Source: Oscillibacter faecalis_A (GTDB lineage: Bacteria; Bacillota; Clostridia; Oscillospirales; Oscillospiraceae). From it: DNA of 19,277 nt. The stretch spans positions 1 to 19,277 of the forward strand of contig NZ_JARFXX010000018.1 of the NCBI RefSeq assembly GCF_029218125.1, in the 5' to 3' direction. The notes beneath the pieces are model-generated. The model saw only the letters and a list, made by a program, of their open reading frames with translations. It made no database searches and had not been told where the DNA came from. Below are positions 1 to 6,914 of the stretch, one piece after another; position 1 is the first letter of the stretch; every line of letters starts with the position of its first letter. The position numbers and the translations under genes were made by a program.

Positions 1-80
1 TCCGAACACGGTAGTTAAGCTCATTTCTGTCGACAATACTTGGCTGGCAACGGCCCGGAAAGATAGATAGCGCCAACACA
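1..80 (+). rRNA. 5S ribosomal RNA, 3' part (left copy)
   Basis: This is the 3' two thirds of a 5S rRNA. The segment GGCTGGCAACGGCCCGGAAA and the closing GCGCCAACACA are typical of the 3' arm of clostridial 5S rRNA. The 5' third lies outside the window, so the gene enters from the left and ends about base 80. An identical copy in reverse orientation closes the window at the right. No tRNA follows it. The exact 3' end is estimated. Confidence 0.9.
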
Positions 81-83
81 TTT

Positions 84-118
84 CCCCGCAGAGTTTTCGC
101 TCTGCGGGGAGTTTTTTT
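84..118 (+). terminator. Intrinsic terminator of left rRNA operon
   Basis: A perfect 10-bp GC-rich stem, CCCCGCAGAG (84-93) with CTCTGCGGGG (100-109), carries a TTTTCG loop and is followed by AG and seven T. It lies directly after the 5S end, so it terminates the rRNA operon. The same terminator appears reversed at 19151-19185. Confidence 0.93.
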
Positions 119-196
119 ATTTCCGGCTATTCACAGTTCCACCCGACGTTTTAGCGCAATAACACGGCGTGTCTGTCACTTGCTGCCGATCGGGAC

Positions 197-310
197 TCAT
201 TTTCTCTTTTCGTGCTTTGGCCGATTTTCTTCGGTCCAGTTTCTCGGGTTGGTATCGTCGGGAGCAAGGCTGGCAAGGATGGCTTCATAGTGAGCAACCT
301 TCTCGTCCAT
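197..310 (-). CDS. Small orphan ORF, 37 aa, possible gene remnant
   Basis: From an ATG at 310 the frame encodes a hydrophilic 37-residue peptide beginning MDEKVAHYEAILASL and ending in a charged tail with NWTEENRPKHEKRK. The coding-like composition and helical start suggest the C-terminal end of a larger protein. The frame also stays open upstream of the ATG as far as the 3' end of the neighbouring membrane protein gene. I see no convincing ribosome binding site before the ATG. I do not recognise the family; a mobile-element cargo protein is possible. The rest of 119-375 shows nothing else. Confidence 0.3.
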   Translation of the reverse strand: MDEKVAHYEAILASLAPDDTNPRNWTEENRPKHEKRK

Positions 311-375
311 ATATTTTACGGTAGTTTTGCCTCTTCCAAGCGCTGATAGGCCGCCGCCCTTTTCTATGAAGCATT

Positions 376-1212
376 CTACTGTTCTTGATTGGTCTGTTCC
401 GTGTTCCGCTTCTCCGCCTTCAGCGCCGGCAGAGGAATGTCAATGCCGATAATGAGCTTGAACAGCCACAGGAACAGCAATATCACCAGAATGGGAATCA
501 GGCAGGAGGTCACCAGCAGAATGGCCAGCGCCTCAATGAGATCGTTCAGCGTCTGCTTGAATTTTTCCAGTGTGCCGCTGGCCGCGCTGCCGATGCTGTC
601 CTTGACCTTGGAAAATAGGCCGGAAAGCCCGCTCTGCTGGTCTGTGTCCGCCTCGGTTGTGGCGTCGGTCTCTACTTCCGCAGCATTTTCCTTGGCGTCC
701 TCCAGCGTTTCGCTGATGGAGGCCTGATACGTCTGCTCGATCATGGAGGAGGCATAGATGCCGGAGGGGATGACCAGCACCAGCGCCAGAGCAAAGCAGG
801 CCAGCCGCCACGCAAGGACCCGGAAAAACCGTTTCTGGCTGCACACGTATGCCGCCCCCAGCAGGCACGCCAGCGGGAACAGGACATGGAACGCTGCGCT
901 GGCCGTGATGGTCAACAGGTATTTTTCTAAGAAGATGGCGCACAGGACGATGAGGAAGTACCCGCTGAGGTCCGCCAGCTTTTCGGCCACAGGCGTTGCG
1001 ATGTCCCCCGGCAGTAGCGTGATGGCCGCCGAGGCCGCCGTGGAGGCGGCTGTCAGCTCCAGCACGGTGGTCTGCTTTTCCTGAAGTGCCGCAAGAGAGC
1101 CCTGATAGGTTTCCGGCCGGGTCATGACGGGCGCCAGCGCGAAAATCGAAAGCGCCGCCGCCAGTACCAGCGCTGTAACCCACGTGAATTTTTTTAGAAG
1201 CTCCTTTTTCAT
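376..1212 (-). CDS. Polytopic membrane protein of unknown function
   Basis: A 278-aa protein that I do not recognise. It starts at an ATG preceded by GAGGTG seven bases upstream. Hydrophobic segments lie at about residues 11-30, 82-103, 108-124, 133-153 and 227-257, giving around five membrane spans. Two stretches probably sit outside the membrane: 31-80, rich in Ala and Thr, and 155-225. The second begins acidic (many Glu and Asp at 168-192) and then becomes an amphipathic, Gly/Ser-rich helix with regular Lys. The C-terminal tail is short and polar (Lys, Glu, Gln). No catalytic motif, lipobox or transporter signature is visible. It stands alone, reading towards the rRNA end, with a strong promoter about 90 bases upstream, so it is probably expressed as a single gene. 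Intact and coding-like; function unknown. Confidence 0.8.
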   Translation of the reverse strand: MKKELLKKFTWVTALVLAAALSIFALAPVMTRPETYQGSLAALQEKQTTVLELTAASTAASAAITLLPGDIATPVAEKLADLSGYFLIVLCAIFLEKYLLTITASAAFHVLFPLACLLGAAYVCSQKRFFRVLAWRLACFALALVLVIPSGIYASSMIEQTYQASISETLEDAKENAAEVETDATTEADTDQQSGLSGLFSKVKDSIGSAASGTLEKFKQTLNDLIEALAILLVTSCLIPILVILLFLWLFKLIIGIDIPLPALKAEKRNTEQTNQEQ

Positions 1213-1262
1213 CCGTGTTCACCTCAAATGCTCAAATTTTCAGGACAAAGCCCATAGAAAAG

Positions 1263-1283
1263 AGCGGCGCTGTCGGCGCCGCC
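1263..1283 (-). other. GC-rich hairpin in the 5' leader of the membrane protein gene
   Basis: An 8-bp stem, AGCGGCGC (1263-1270) with GCGCCGCC (1276-1283) and one G-T pair, encloses TGTCG. It sits between the promoter at 1302-1330 and the ATG at 1212 in the transcribed leader. No T-run follows, so it is not a plain terminator; it may stabilise the mRNA or affect translation. Confidence 0.5.
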
Positions 1284-1301
1284 CAAACTCATAACATAAT
1301 T

Positions 1302-1330
1302 ATTATAGCAAAGGTCGGTTTTACAGTCAA
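1302..1330 (-). promoter_or_regulatory. Sigma-A type promoter of the membrane protein gene
   Basis: On the minus strand TTGACT (1330-1325) is followed after exactly 17 bases by TATAAT (1307-1302). This is a near-consensus housekeeping promoter. The start of transcription should fall near 1295, giving a leader of roughly 80 bases before the ATG at 1212. Confidence 0.75.
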
Positions 1331-1404
1331 TTCCTATCCGATTTGGACGAATAAAATCGGAGGAATCCATAGAAGCGCGGCCTTGATTTCATGCAAAAAG
1401 CGAA

Positions 1405-1433
1405 TTGCGGACGCGGCTCAAATCTGGTATCTT
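1405..1433 (+). promoter_or_regulatory. Candidate promoter of a short terminated transcript
   Basis: TTGCGG (1405-1410) and TATCTT (1428-1433) are 17 bases apart on the plus strand. The -35 is imperfect. The candidate is supported mainly by the strong terminator about 135 bases downstream. Confidence 0.35.
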
Positions 1434-1439
1434 AAAGCT

Positions 1440-1575
1440 ACAGAAAGTAGGGTGAGTCCAATGTATCAGTAACTTCACAAACTGAAGAAATCGGAGGTAA
1501 TCATTGATGATAGAGCCCAAGTCTCACGCATGACTCCTGACCGTAGGCGGATGCCCGGGCAGGAGTCATTTTTTT
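1440..1575 (+). ncRNA. Candidate small RNA or leader transcript
   Basis: Between the possible promoter at 1405-1433 and a strong terminator at 1530-1575 lies about 135 bases without a normal gene. It contains small hairpins (CTAC/GTAG at its 5' end and CTTCA/TGAAG near 1472-1486). It also holds an eight-codon ORF, MIEPKSHA, at 1507-1533, with GGAGG nine bases before its ATG; its stop codon overlaps the base of the terminator stem. This could be a small RNA, a leader-peptide attenuator that has lost its gene, or a riboswitch-like leader. I could not match it to a known class. Confidence 0.35.
1530..1575 (+). terminator. Strong intrinsic terminator
   Basis: ATGACTCCTG (1530-1539) pairs perfectly with CAGGAGTCAT (1560-1569), and a T-run extends to 1575. 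The 20-base loop contains a further GCCCGGGC palindrome. No annotated gene ends just upstream on this strand, so it terminates an otherwise unexplained transcript. Confidence 0.75.
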
Positions 1576-1634
1576 GCCGTGAGGGGTATTTGGGGCTCGA
1601 TTTTCCCGAGAGATTCCCACGATTGATATTTTCC

Positions 1635-1663
1635 TTGACAGCGCAAAGCATGGATTTTATATT
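1635..1663 (+). promoter_or_regulatory. Sigma-A type promoter of the M20 peptidase gene
   Basis: TTGACA (1635-1640) and TATATT (1658-1663) are separated by 17 bases. Transcription would start near 1670, leaving a leader of about 130 bases. That leader holds an imperfect operator-like inverted repeat, TGTAAA (1763-1768) and TTTACA (1776-1781), but no recognised riboswitch. Confidence 0.75.
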
Positions 1664-1800
1664 AGTATAGATACAGTTCATCCCTCTATGCTTCTCGGCT
1701 AAGCGGTAATGCAGTTCTATGTGCTGACCGGACTGACCCTCTTGGCAAAAAGTTTTTGAGGCTGTAAAGGGAAATTTTACAACAGAAAGAAAGTGTCTTC

Positions 1801-2928
1801 ATGAGAAACGAAAGAATGTATCAAGAATTTCTGGAGCTGGTCACCATAGATTGTGCCTCCGGCAAGGAAACCCCCATTGCGGAAAAGCTGAAAGCAAAGC
1901 TGACTGAGTTGGGCTTCACTGTGACGCAGGACCAGGCCGGAGAGACCTTCGGCGGTGAGTGCGGCAATGTGTATGCAGTCCGCGAGGGCGAGCTGGGCGG
2001 CTCCCTGATGTTCAGCTCCCACATGGACCGTGTTCCCAACGGGCTCGGCATCCATCCCGTAGAAAAGGATGGTGTGCTTTATTCTGATGGGAGCACGATT
2101 TTGGCAGCGGATGACATTTCCGGCGTCTGCGCCATTCTGGAAGGTGTGCGCCAGGCCTTGGAGGCTAAAAAGCCTCTGCCTCGGCTGGAGCTGTACTTTT
2201 CCGTAGGCGAGGAAGCCGGCCTGTGTGGAGCCGCCGCAACGGACGCAGCTATTTTCAAGTCCAGAATTGGTTATATCGTAGATTCTCCGGGTACCATCGG
2301 CCGCTTTATCACCGCTGCTCCGGGCCGCTATGAGTTGGGTGCGGAGATCATTGGACGTCCGGCTCATGCGGGCAATGAGCCGGAAAAGGGCATCAATGCC
2401 GCCAAGATCATGTGCGACATGATTTCCACATTAAAGCAGGGCAGACTGGATCCGGTCTCCACCTCCAATTTCCCCATTCTCTCTACCGGCACCCGCGTGC
2501 CCAACGTGGTGTGTGACTTTGCTTCTTTCAGAGGCGAGGCACGGAGCCGGGATTCGAAGACACTTCTGGATTATGTGGCCTATTTTGAGGAACATTGCAA
2601 GAAAGTCGCCGCGGAAAACGGAGCCGAAGTGAAGATCATTAAAAAGGAGTCATTCCTGCCTTTCTGCATTGCGGAGGACAACGAGGTGGTCTCCGTGGCG
2701 AAAGCGGCCTGTGCCAAGATTGGCCTGACGCCCCGGTTTGAAGCCGGCGGTGGCGGTATGGATGCCAATATCTACAACGCCCGCGGCCTGACAACCATCG
2801 GTGTTGCTTCCGGCTACAGCAAGAACCACACGAAAGAGGAACAGTTGGAGCTGGACAGCTTCTTTCAGTCCGGCGATTTGATTGCCGCCCTGATTACGGC
2901 CTATGGTGAGACCTGCACTGCTGACTGA
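1801..2928 (+). CDS. M20 family metallopeptidase, PepT-like
   Basis: A 375-aa di-zinc peptidase of the M20 family, similar in length and motifs to the peptidase T-like (YqjE) group, probably a cytoplasmic exopeptidase acting on short peptides. The metal and catalytic set is complete: H74 and D76 in FSSHMDRV, bridging D104 in ILAADD, the E137-E138 pair in SVGEEAG, D161 in YIVDSPG, and the C-terminal H343 in GYSKNHTKEE. The smaller dimerisation domain should lie at about residues 175-290. The ATG at 1801 has only a weak AAGAAAG-like site upstream; a second ATG five codons later has none, so the first is kept. It is monocistronic with its own promoter at 1635. No lesion is visible. Exact substrate unknown. 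Confidence 0.92.
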   Translation: MRNERMYQEFLELVTIDCASGKETPIAEKLKAKLTELGFTVTQDQAGETFGGECGNVYAVREGELGGSLMFSSHMDRVPNGLGIHPVEKDGVLYSDGSTILAADDISGVCAILEGVRQALEAKKPLPRLELYFSVGEEAGLCGAAATDAAIFKSRIGYIVDSPGTIGRFITAAPGRYELGAEIIGRPAHAGNEPEKGINAAKIMCDMISTLKQGRLDPVSTSNFPILSTGTRVPNVVCDFASFRGEARSRDSKTLLDYVAYFEEHCKKVAAENGAEVKIIKKESFLPFCIAEDNEVVSVAKAACAKIGLTPRFEAGGGGMDANIYNARGLTTIGVASGYSKNHTKEEQLELDSFFQSGDLIAALITAYGETCTAD

Positions 2929-3096
2929 CAGTGCTTGTCAGGTAGGAAATACGAACTCTGAAACTCTTTGCCGGTTAGAAATCCTGTCTGTGAGGCTTTG
3001 CTAATGCAGGGTAATATGCCGTGGCATGCGGCACCTTGGCGATTTTACCAAGTGGAAGCGCGTTTTCCGTGCTATTCATAAAATTTCGTCCGAGGT

Positions 3097-3192
3097 GTGA
3101 GCAGTGAGCACATCGACCCGGCCGCGCAGGCCAAGCGCGCACAGGTGGCCGCCATGATGGCAGGATACCTGAAAAATCTGGAAATGAACTGA
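3097..3192 (+). pseudogene. Remnant of an S-layer homology (SLH) domain, C-terminus
   Basis: The frame ending at TGA 3190-3192 reads HIDPAAQAKRAQVAAMMAGY and then LKNLEMN. This resembles the last part of an SLH domain, where a DPxxxATRAQVAxML motif is followed by a short hydrophobic helix; here the usual ATR is AKR. A stop lies just upstream in the frame and no start fits, so it is a scrap of a cell-surface protein gene. Short similarity, moderate certainty. Bases 2929-3096, before it, hold only small imperfect palindromes, including CTGACA/TGTCAG just after the peptidase stop. Confidence 0.4.
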
Positions 3193-3203
3193 GCGCAAAT
3201 AGA

Positions 3204-3232
3204 GAGGCAGAAGCCATATCGGCTTCTGCCTC
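3204..3232. repeat. 29-bp palindromic repeat, copy 1 (REP-like)
   Basis: GAGGCAGAAGCC (3204-3215) and GGCTTCTGCCTC (3221-3232) form a perfect 12-bp stem around ATATC. The same 29 bases recur at 3395-3423. Copy 1 is followed by TGTCGATAAAGT, and copy 2 is preceded by the near-reverse ACTTTTTCGACA. The pair therefore looks like a bacterial interspersed mosaic element built from two inverted units. Confidence 0.8.
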
Positions 3233-3325
3233 TGAGGCTGTCGATAAAGTGATAAATTTTCCGCAACGGTAAGGAAGGGTGTGTGCGGGAAACCCAAGAA
3301 GGGTGTCCTGCGCCATTAAAATCCT

Positions 3326-3360
3326 AAGTTTTCAGAACTTTTATAAAGTTCTGAAAACTT
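3326..3360. repeat. Perfect 15-bp hairpin inside the repeat unit
   Basis: AAGTTTTCAGAACTT (3326-3340) and AAGTTCTGAAAACTT (3346-3360) pair perfectly around TTATA. It lies between the two palindromic repeats. It has no clear one-sided T-run, so it looks like part of a small repeated element more than a dedicated terminator. Confidence 0.7.
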
Positions 3361-3394
3361 GCTCAGCGGGGCGAAAAAACTTTTTCGACACGCT

Positions 3395-3423
3395 GAGGCA
3401 GAAGCCATATCGGCTTCTGCCTC
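3395..3423. repeat. 29-bp palindromic repeat, copy 2; possible phnE terminator
   Basis: Identical to 3204-3232. It begins 15 bases beyond the phnE stop and on the minus strand is followed by CAGCGTGTCGAAAAAG and a T-rich stretch. It may therefore serve as the 3' border or terminator of the phn operon. Confidence 0.75.
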
Positions 3424-3437
3424 TTGCTTTATTTCGG

Positions 3438-4973
3438 TTATGTATTTGCCCGGCGCACAGCGGCGGAAAGGCGGTCGATGACCCACACCAGCAGGATGAG
3501 ACCCAAGGCGATAGCGCCCGCCTCCGGCCAGTTGTAGTGGTTCATGGCGAAGATCAACGGCGCGCCGATGCCGCCGGCACCTACCAGCCCTAAGACCGAC
3601 GCCTCCCGGATGTTCACATCGAAGCGGTACAGCACGGCGGAGGCAAAGGCGGGGAGGAGTTGAGGCAGCACGGCATAGCGGATTCGCAGCAGCAGCGGGA
3701 CGCCCATGGCCTCCAGCGCGTGATAGGCACGGAAATCCAGCGCCTCAATGGCCTCGGTGAACCGCTTGCTCAAAAGGCCCACGCTGCAAACGCATAGCGT
3801 AAGGACGCCGGTAAACGCGCCGGGACCTGTGACCCGGATGAAGATGAGGCCGTAAATCAAAAACGGAACGGAGCGGATGAGCATGACCGCCACGCGGAAC
3901 AGCAGCGCGATGGGCTTCGGCACAAGACAGGCAGTGCCGAGGAATGACAGGGGAACAGCCAGTACCACACCAAGGCAGGTCCCTGCCAGCGCAATACAAA
4001 CCGTTTCCAGCAGCAGATACCCAAGGCCGCTGGCATCTGTCTCAAAAAAGAAGGCCCAGTCGGGATGCAGCAGGCCGGAAACCATGGCCCGCACGGTCTG
4101 GGGACTGGTGTGGGAGAAGTCCGGTGGCTGGAGGGACAGGGTGCACAGCAGAACGAGCAGAGCGGCAGCCAGCCAAAGCACCCGCTTCTGCACGGCGGAC
4201 AGGCGCCGTTCCTCCCGGATGATTTGCGACAGGAAGCGGCTGAGGGCCTCAATGGCGCAAACGGTCAGGAACAGGCAGAACAAAATCATGCCCACCTTGC
4301 CGTATTCCAGCCACGATATTTTTTCGTTCAGCAGCAGGCCGATGCCGCCGGCACCCACATAGCCCAAAATGGAACTGTGCCGCACGTTGGTTTCCAGCAG
4401 ATAGAGGACATTGGAAAAATAAGAGGGGGCGATGCCGGGGACAACGGCGCGCCAATAGGCCCTTGCCGATGTGGCTCCCATGGCGCACAGGGCGCGGTAT
4501 GCCGTGAGGTCGGCGGTCTCGATGTCCTCATAGGTCAGCCGGGTCAGGATAGCAAAGGTGTAAACCGTGATGGCCACGGTGCCGGAAAAGGTGCCAAGCC
4601 CAAACAAAAATGTGGCCAGCAGAGCCAGAATGAGGGCAGGGAAGGAGCGAAGCACCTGAATGAGCAGCCGAAGCAGCGTCCGGAGGGACCGTGGGGTGTG
4701 GAGGGCCTCCGTGCAAAACGGAGCCAAAAGCAGCGCGAAAAAGGCGCCCAGCGCCGTGCCGGTGACGGACATCTGAAGCGTGGCCAGCAACGGCGCAAGG
4801 ATGCGGGGAGCATAGCCCCATTCCGGCGGCAGCATAGCGGAGAGCAGGTCCGTCAGGTGGCTCCGGCGGGCCCAGAACAGGGCGGGGGAGCAGCCGGTGA
4901 ACTGCGCCGCCGTGAAAAAGAGCAGGCAGAAGACCAGCACGGAGACAAGCCGCTTTCGGGCAGGGCGGCTCAT
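3438..4973 (-). CDS. phnE: Phosphonate-type ABC transporter permease, two fused PhnE domains
   Basis: A 511-aa inner-membrane permease made of two tandem PhnE-like units of about 250 residues. Each unit has its own coupling (EAA-like) loop: AYRALCAMGATSARAYWRAV near 159-178 and YHALEAMGVPLLLRIRYAVL at 417-436. Each is followed by the typical SILGYVGAGGIG or SVLGLVGAGGIG segment. Usual PhnE proteins are single units of about 260-270 aa that form a dimer or a PhnE1/PhnE2 pair; here both halves are one chain. It should form the channel driven by the upstream PhnC ATPase. Its ATG overlaps the phnC stop by four bases (ATGA), with GGAGG inside the phnC end, so the two are translationally coupled. 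Last gene of the operon; a palindromic repeat follows. Confidence 0.9.
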   Translation of the reverse strand: MSRPARKRLVSVLVFCLLFFTAAQFTGCSPALFWARRSHLTDLLSAMLPPEWGYAPRILAPLLATLQMSVTGTALGAFFALLLAPFCTEALHTPRSLRTLLRLLIQVLRSFPALILALLATFLFGLGTFSGTVAITVYTFAILTRLTYEDIETADLTAYRALCAMGATSARAYWRAVVPGIAPSYFSNVLYLLETNVRHSSILGYVGAGGIGLLLNEKISWLEYGKVGMILFCLFLTVCAIEALSRFLSQIIREERRLSAVQKRVLWLAAALLVLLCTLSLQPPDFSHTSPQTVRAMVSGLLHPDWAFFFETDASGLGYLLLETVCIALAGTCLGVVLAVPLSFLGTACLVPKPIALLFRVAVMLIRSVPFLIYGLIFIRVTGPGAFTGVLTLCVCSVGLLSKRFTEAIEALDFRAYHALEAMGVPLLLRIRYAVLPQLLPAFASAVLYRFDVNIREASVLGLVGAGGIGAPLIFAMNHYNWPEAGAIALGLILLVWVIDRLSAAVRRANT

Positions 4974-5722
4974 GACTGTGCCTCCTGTCCGCCGTACACG
5001 GCCGGGAGAATCTCCCGGGCCGGGGTGTCGGCCGGACCGTCAAACACCACGGCGCCGCCGTTCAGTCCAATGAGCCGGTTGGAAAACTCCTGTGACAGCT
5101 CTAAATTGTGGCTGTTCATGAGAATGGTCAGCTGCTGATCCCGCTGAATGTCCCGCAGAAGCGTTAAAATCTGCCGCCCGGTAACAGGGTCCAGCGAGGC
5201 CACCGGCTCGTCCGCCAGCAGCAGGGCAGGGCGGCGCATCAGCGCCCGGGCAATGGCGACCCGCTGCTTCTGTCCACCGGAAAGGCTTTTCACCGGCTCA
5301 TCTACCTTGTCCAGCAGGCCTACCCGCTCCAGCAGCGCGTCTGCCGCGGCGATGCGGGCCTTTCCGAACAGGCCGCAGACTGCCGGGAGAAAGGCCATGT
5401 CCGGCAGACAGGCGTTGAGCACGTTCTGGCGGCAGGTGGCGTTTTCCACCAGCGCGTAATCCTGATAGATCGTGCCGATGGTGGCCTGAATGGCGCGGCG
5501 CTGTCGGCGGCCTGCGGCTTCAAAATGGACGCCGCTAACAAGAATTTCTCCGGCGTCACACAAAAGTGCGCCGTTGAGAATACGGAATAGGGTTGTTTTC
5601 CCGGCACCGGAGGGACCGATCACCGATACAAACTCTCCCGCGTCCACGGAAAAGCTGACATCATTCAGCGCGCGGGTCCCATTTGGAAACGCCTTGCGGA
5701 TATGTTGAACTTCCAGCAGCAT
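4970..5722 (-). CDS. phnC: Phosphonate-type ABC transporter ATP-binding protein
   Basis: A 250-aa cytoplasmic ATPase that powers the PhnE channel. Visible motifs: Walker A GPSGAGKTT (36-44), Q-loop Q87 in TIYQDYALVEN, signature LSGGQKQRVAIARAL (147-161), Walker B LLLADE (167-172) and H205 in MNSHNLELS. Length and the PhnC-like start (LEVQHIRKAFPNGTRALNDV) fit the PhnC/phosphonate import family. The ATG at 5722 has GAAAGG six bases upstream. It is separated from phnD by about 60 bases containing a perfect hairpin and overlaps phnE by four bases. The substrate is inferred from family only; PhnDCE homologues can also carry phosphite or other small anions. Confidence 0.92.
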   Translation of the reverse strand: MLLEVQHIRKAFPNGTRALNDVSFSVDAGEFVSVIGPSGAGKTTLFRILNGALLCDAGEILVSGVHFEAAGRRQRRAIQATIGTIYQDYALVENATCRQNVLNACLPDMAFLPAVCGLFGKARIAAADALLERVGLLDKVDEPVKSLSGGQKQRVAIARALMRRPALLLADEPVASLDPVTGRQILTLLRDIQRDQQLTILMNSHNLELSQEFSNRLIGLNGGAVVFDGPADTPAREILPAVYGGQEAQS

Positions 5723-5734
5723 AAAAGCCTTTCA

Positions 5735-5762
5735 GCCCCGCAGCTCAAAGAAGCTGCGGGGC
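5735..5762 (-). other. Perfect 11-bp intercistronic hairpin between phnD and phnC
   Basis: GCCCCGCAGCT (5735-5745) pairs with AGCTGCGGGGC (5752-5762) around CAAAGA. On the transcribed strand no T-run follows, so it should not stop transcription fully. Such hairpins between a binding-protein gene and its ATPase often stabilise the upstream message, giving more binding protein than pump. Confidence 0.65.
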
Positions 5763-5782
5763 ACATATTTTTTATAAGGGGA

Positions 5783-6847
5783 TCAGCCCTCCAGAGATTT
5801 CAGAAGCTCCTGCGCGGCGCGCTCTCCGTCATAATCGGAGTCCTTGCCCCAAGTATAGCCCACCTGACTGAATACGCTGATGATATCCTTGCCCTCGTCG
5901 GTCTCGGCGATCTCGATGAACGCTTCGCCCAGCGCCTTGCGGAAATCCTCGTCCGCCATGGTGTCGGAGCTTTTGCTATAGGCGATCATGTCATTGTAGA
6001 TGCCCTCGGTGACGCCGATGACGCCGGTCTGCTCCACCATGGGCGCGGTGCCGCCGAAATCGCTCTCCCACTTGGGGGCGTTCTTGATGCGGATATGGCC
6101 GTAGGACACCATCACATCCACCTGGCCGGAGGCCAGACGCGCCACGGAGGTGGTGTGAGAATCGGACTGCACAACGTTGTCAAGGTCGCTGATGCCCTTG
6201 CCGTAGTGCTCCTGAAGCCACAGGCAGGGATAGATGTAGCCGGAGGCGGAGGTGGGGCTGAGGACGGACCATGTAGCGCTGTTGAGGTCATCCCATGTCA
6301 GCTCCTCGCCGTTGTTGACCTTGGCCAGCAGCGCCTGGCCCTTTTCGCTGGGGCCGGCTAAAAGGATGCAGCGATAATACGTGCTCATGTCCTGCGTGTT
6401 TTCCTCAATGGTACCGTCATTCCAATCGGCGGGATTATCGGAGTCCTTGTTGATGGCATAGCGCAGCGCAGTGAGCAGCACATCGCAGTCATCGGAAAAC
6501 AGCACATAGTTGCCGCCGGAAATAAAGCCGATGTCGGCGCTGCCGGCGCTGAGGGCTTCGCCCACGGCGGTGTAGCTGGTGCCGACGGTCATGTCGATCT
6601 CCTTGACATCATAGCCCTTTTCCAGCAGCTTTGCCTGCAGGAGCTGCTCCAGCGGCTCCGTGGCCGTGGTGATCTGGTCCGCGTCAGCGTAGGGGGAAAA
6701 GGCAATCTTCAAAGAGGGAATTTCTTTGACACCGGTCTCCGCCACATCTTTACCGGAATTGGCCGCCGGCGTCTCCTTTCCGGCGCAGCCAGTGGCGACG
6801 CCGAGACATAGCGCAAGGGAAAAAAGCGTTGCAAGGAACTTTTTCAT
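5783..6847 (-). CDS. phnD: Phosphonate-type ABC transporter substrate-binding lipoprotein
   Basis: A 354-aa periplasmic-binding-type protein, lipid-anchored outside the membrane. It starts at MKKFLATLFSLALCLGVATG; C21 is the likely lipidated cysteine in a slightly unusual lipobox (ATGC). The mature part matches PhnD layout: KIAFSPYADADQITTATEPL near the start, then SYTAVGEALSAGSADIGFIS for the first ligand lobe and SDSHTTSVARLASGQVDVMV for the second. An upstream in-frame extension of 54 codons exists, but it is translated leader RNA. The ATG at 6847 has GGAGG at good spacing and directly begins the signal peptide, so it is the start. First gene of the phnD-phnC-phnE operon, behind a long leader with a terminator. 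Ligand not provable from sequence. Confidence 0.92.
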   Translation of the reverse strand: MKKFLATLFSLALCLGVATGCAGKETPAANSGKDVAETGVKEIPSLKIAFSPYADADQITTATEPLEQLLQAKLLEKGYDVKEIDMTVGTSYTAVGEALSAGSADIGFISGGNYVLFSDDCDVLLTALRYAINKDSDNPADWNDGTIEENTQDMSTYYRCILLAGPSEKGQALLAKVNNGEELTWDDLNSATWSVLSPTSASGYIYPCLWLQEHYGKGISDLDNVVQSDSHTTSVARLASGQVDVMVSYGHIRIKNAPKWESDFGGTAPMVEQTGVIGVTEGIYNDMIAYSKSSDTMADEDFRKALGEAFIEIAETDEGKDIISVFSQVGYTWGKDSDYDGERAAQELLKSLEG

Positions 6848-6884
6848 AAGGATACCTCCAGATTTGATTTTCCGCCCGAAGCGC

Positions 6885-6914
6885 AAAAAAGGTATGTGCC
6901 TTGCAGCACATACC
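6885..6914 (-). terminator. Intrinsic terminator in the phnD leader
   Basis: On the minus strand GGTATGTGC (6914-6906) and GCACATACC (6899-6891) form a perfect 9-bp stem with loop TGCAAG, followed by six T (6890-6885). It stands 37 bases before the phnD start, between the promoter and the gene, so it is an attenuator and not the end of another gene. Confidence 0.88.

Larger units (their letters stand above)
1..118. repeat. 118-bp perfect inverted repeat (partner 19151-19268)
   Basis: Base-by-base comparison shows that 1-118 is the exact reverse complement of 19151-19268. The repeat holds the 5S 3' part plus its terminator. Identity stops at base 119 (A here against G in the other copy). The repeat probably continues leftwards through the rest of the rRNA operon, beyond the window. 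Confidence 0.92.

Noticed and set aside
1215..1472. 85-aa plus-strand frame upstream of the candidate small RNA
   Set aside because: No ribosome binding site or protein-like pattern; it crosses the minus-strand promoter of the membrane protein gene.
3204..3423. CRISPR array from the repeated 29-mers
   Set aside because: Only two copies, about 160 bp apart and fully palindromic, with a structured and not spacer-like interior, and no cas genes.
4065..5138. 357-aa plus-strand frame over phnE
   Set aside because: Repetitive Gln/Gly/Arg-rich translation typical of antisense shadow; both minus-strand phn genes have complete motifs.
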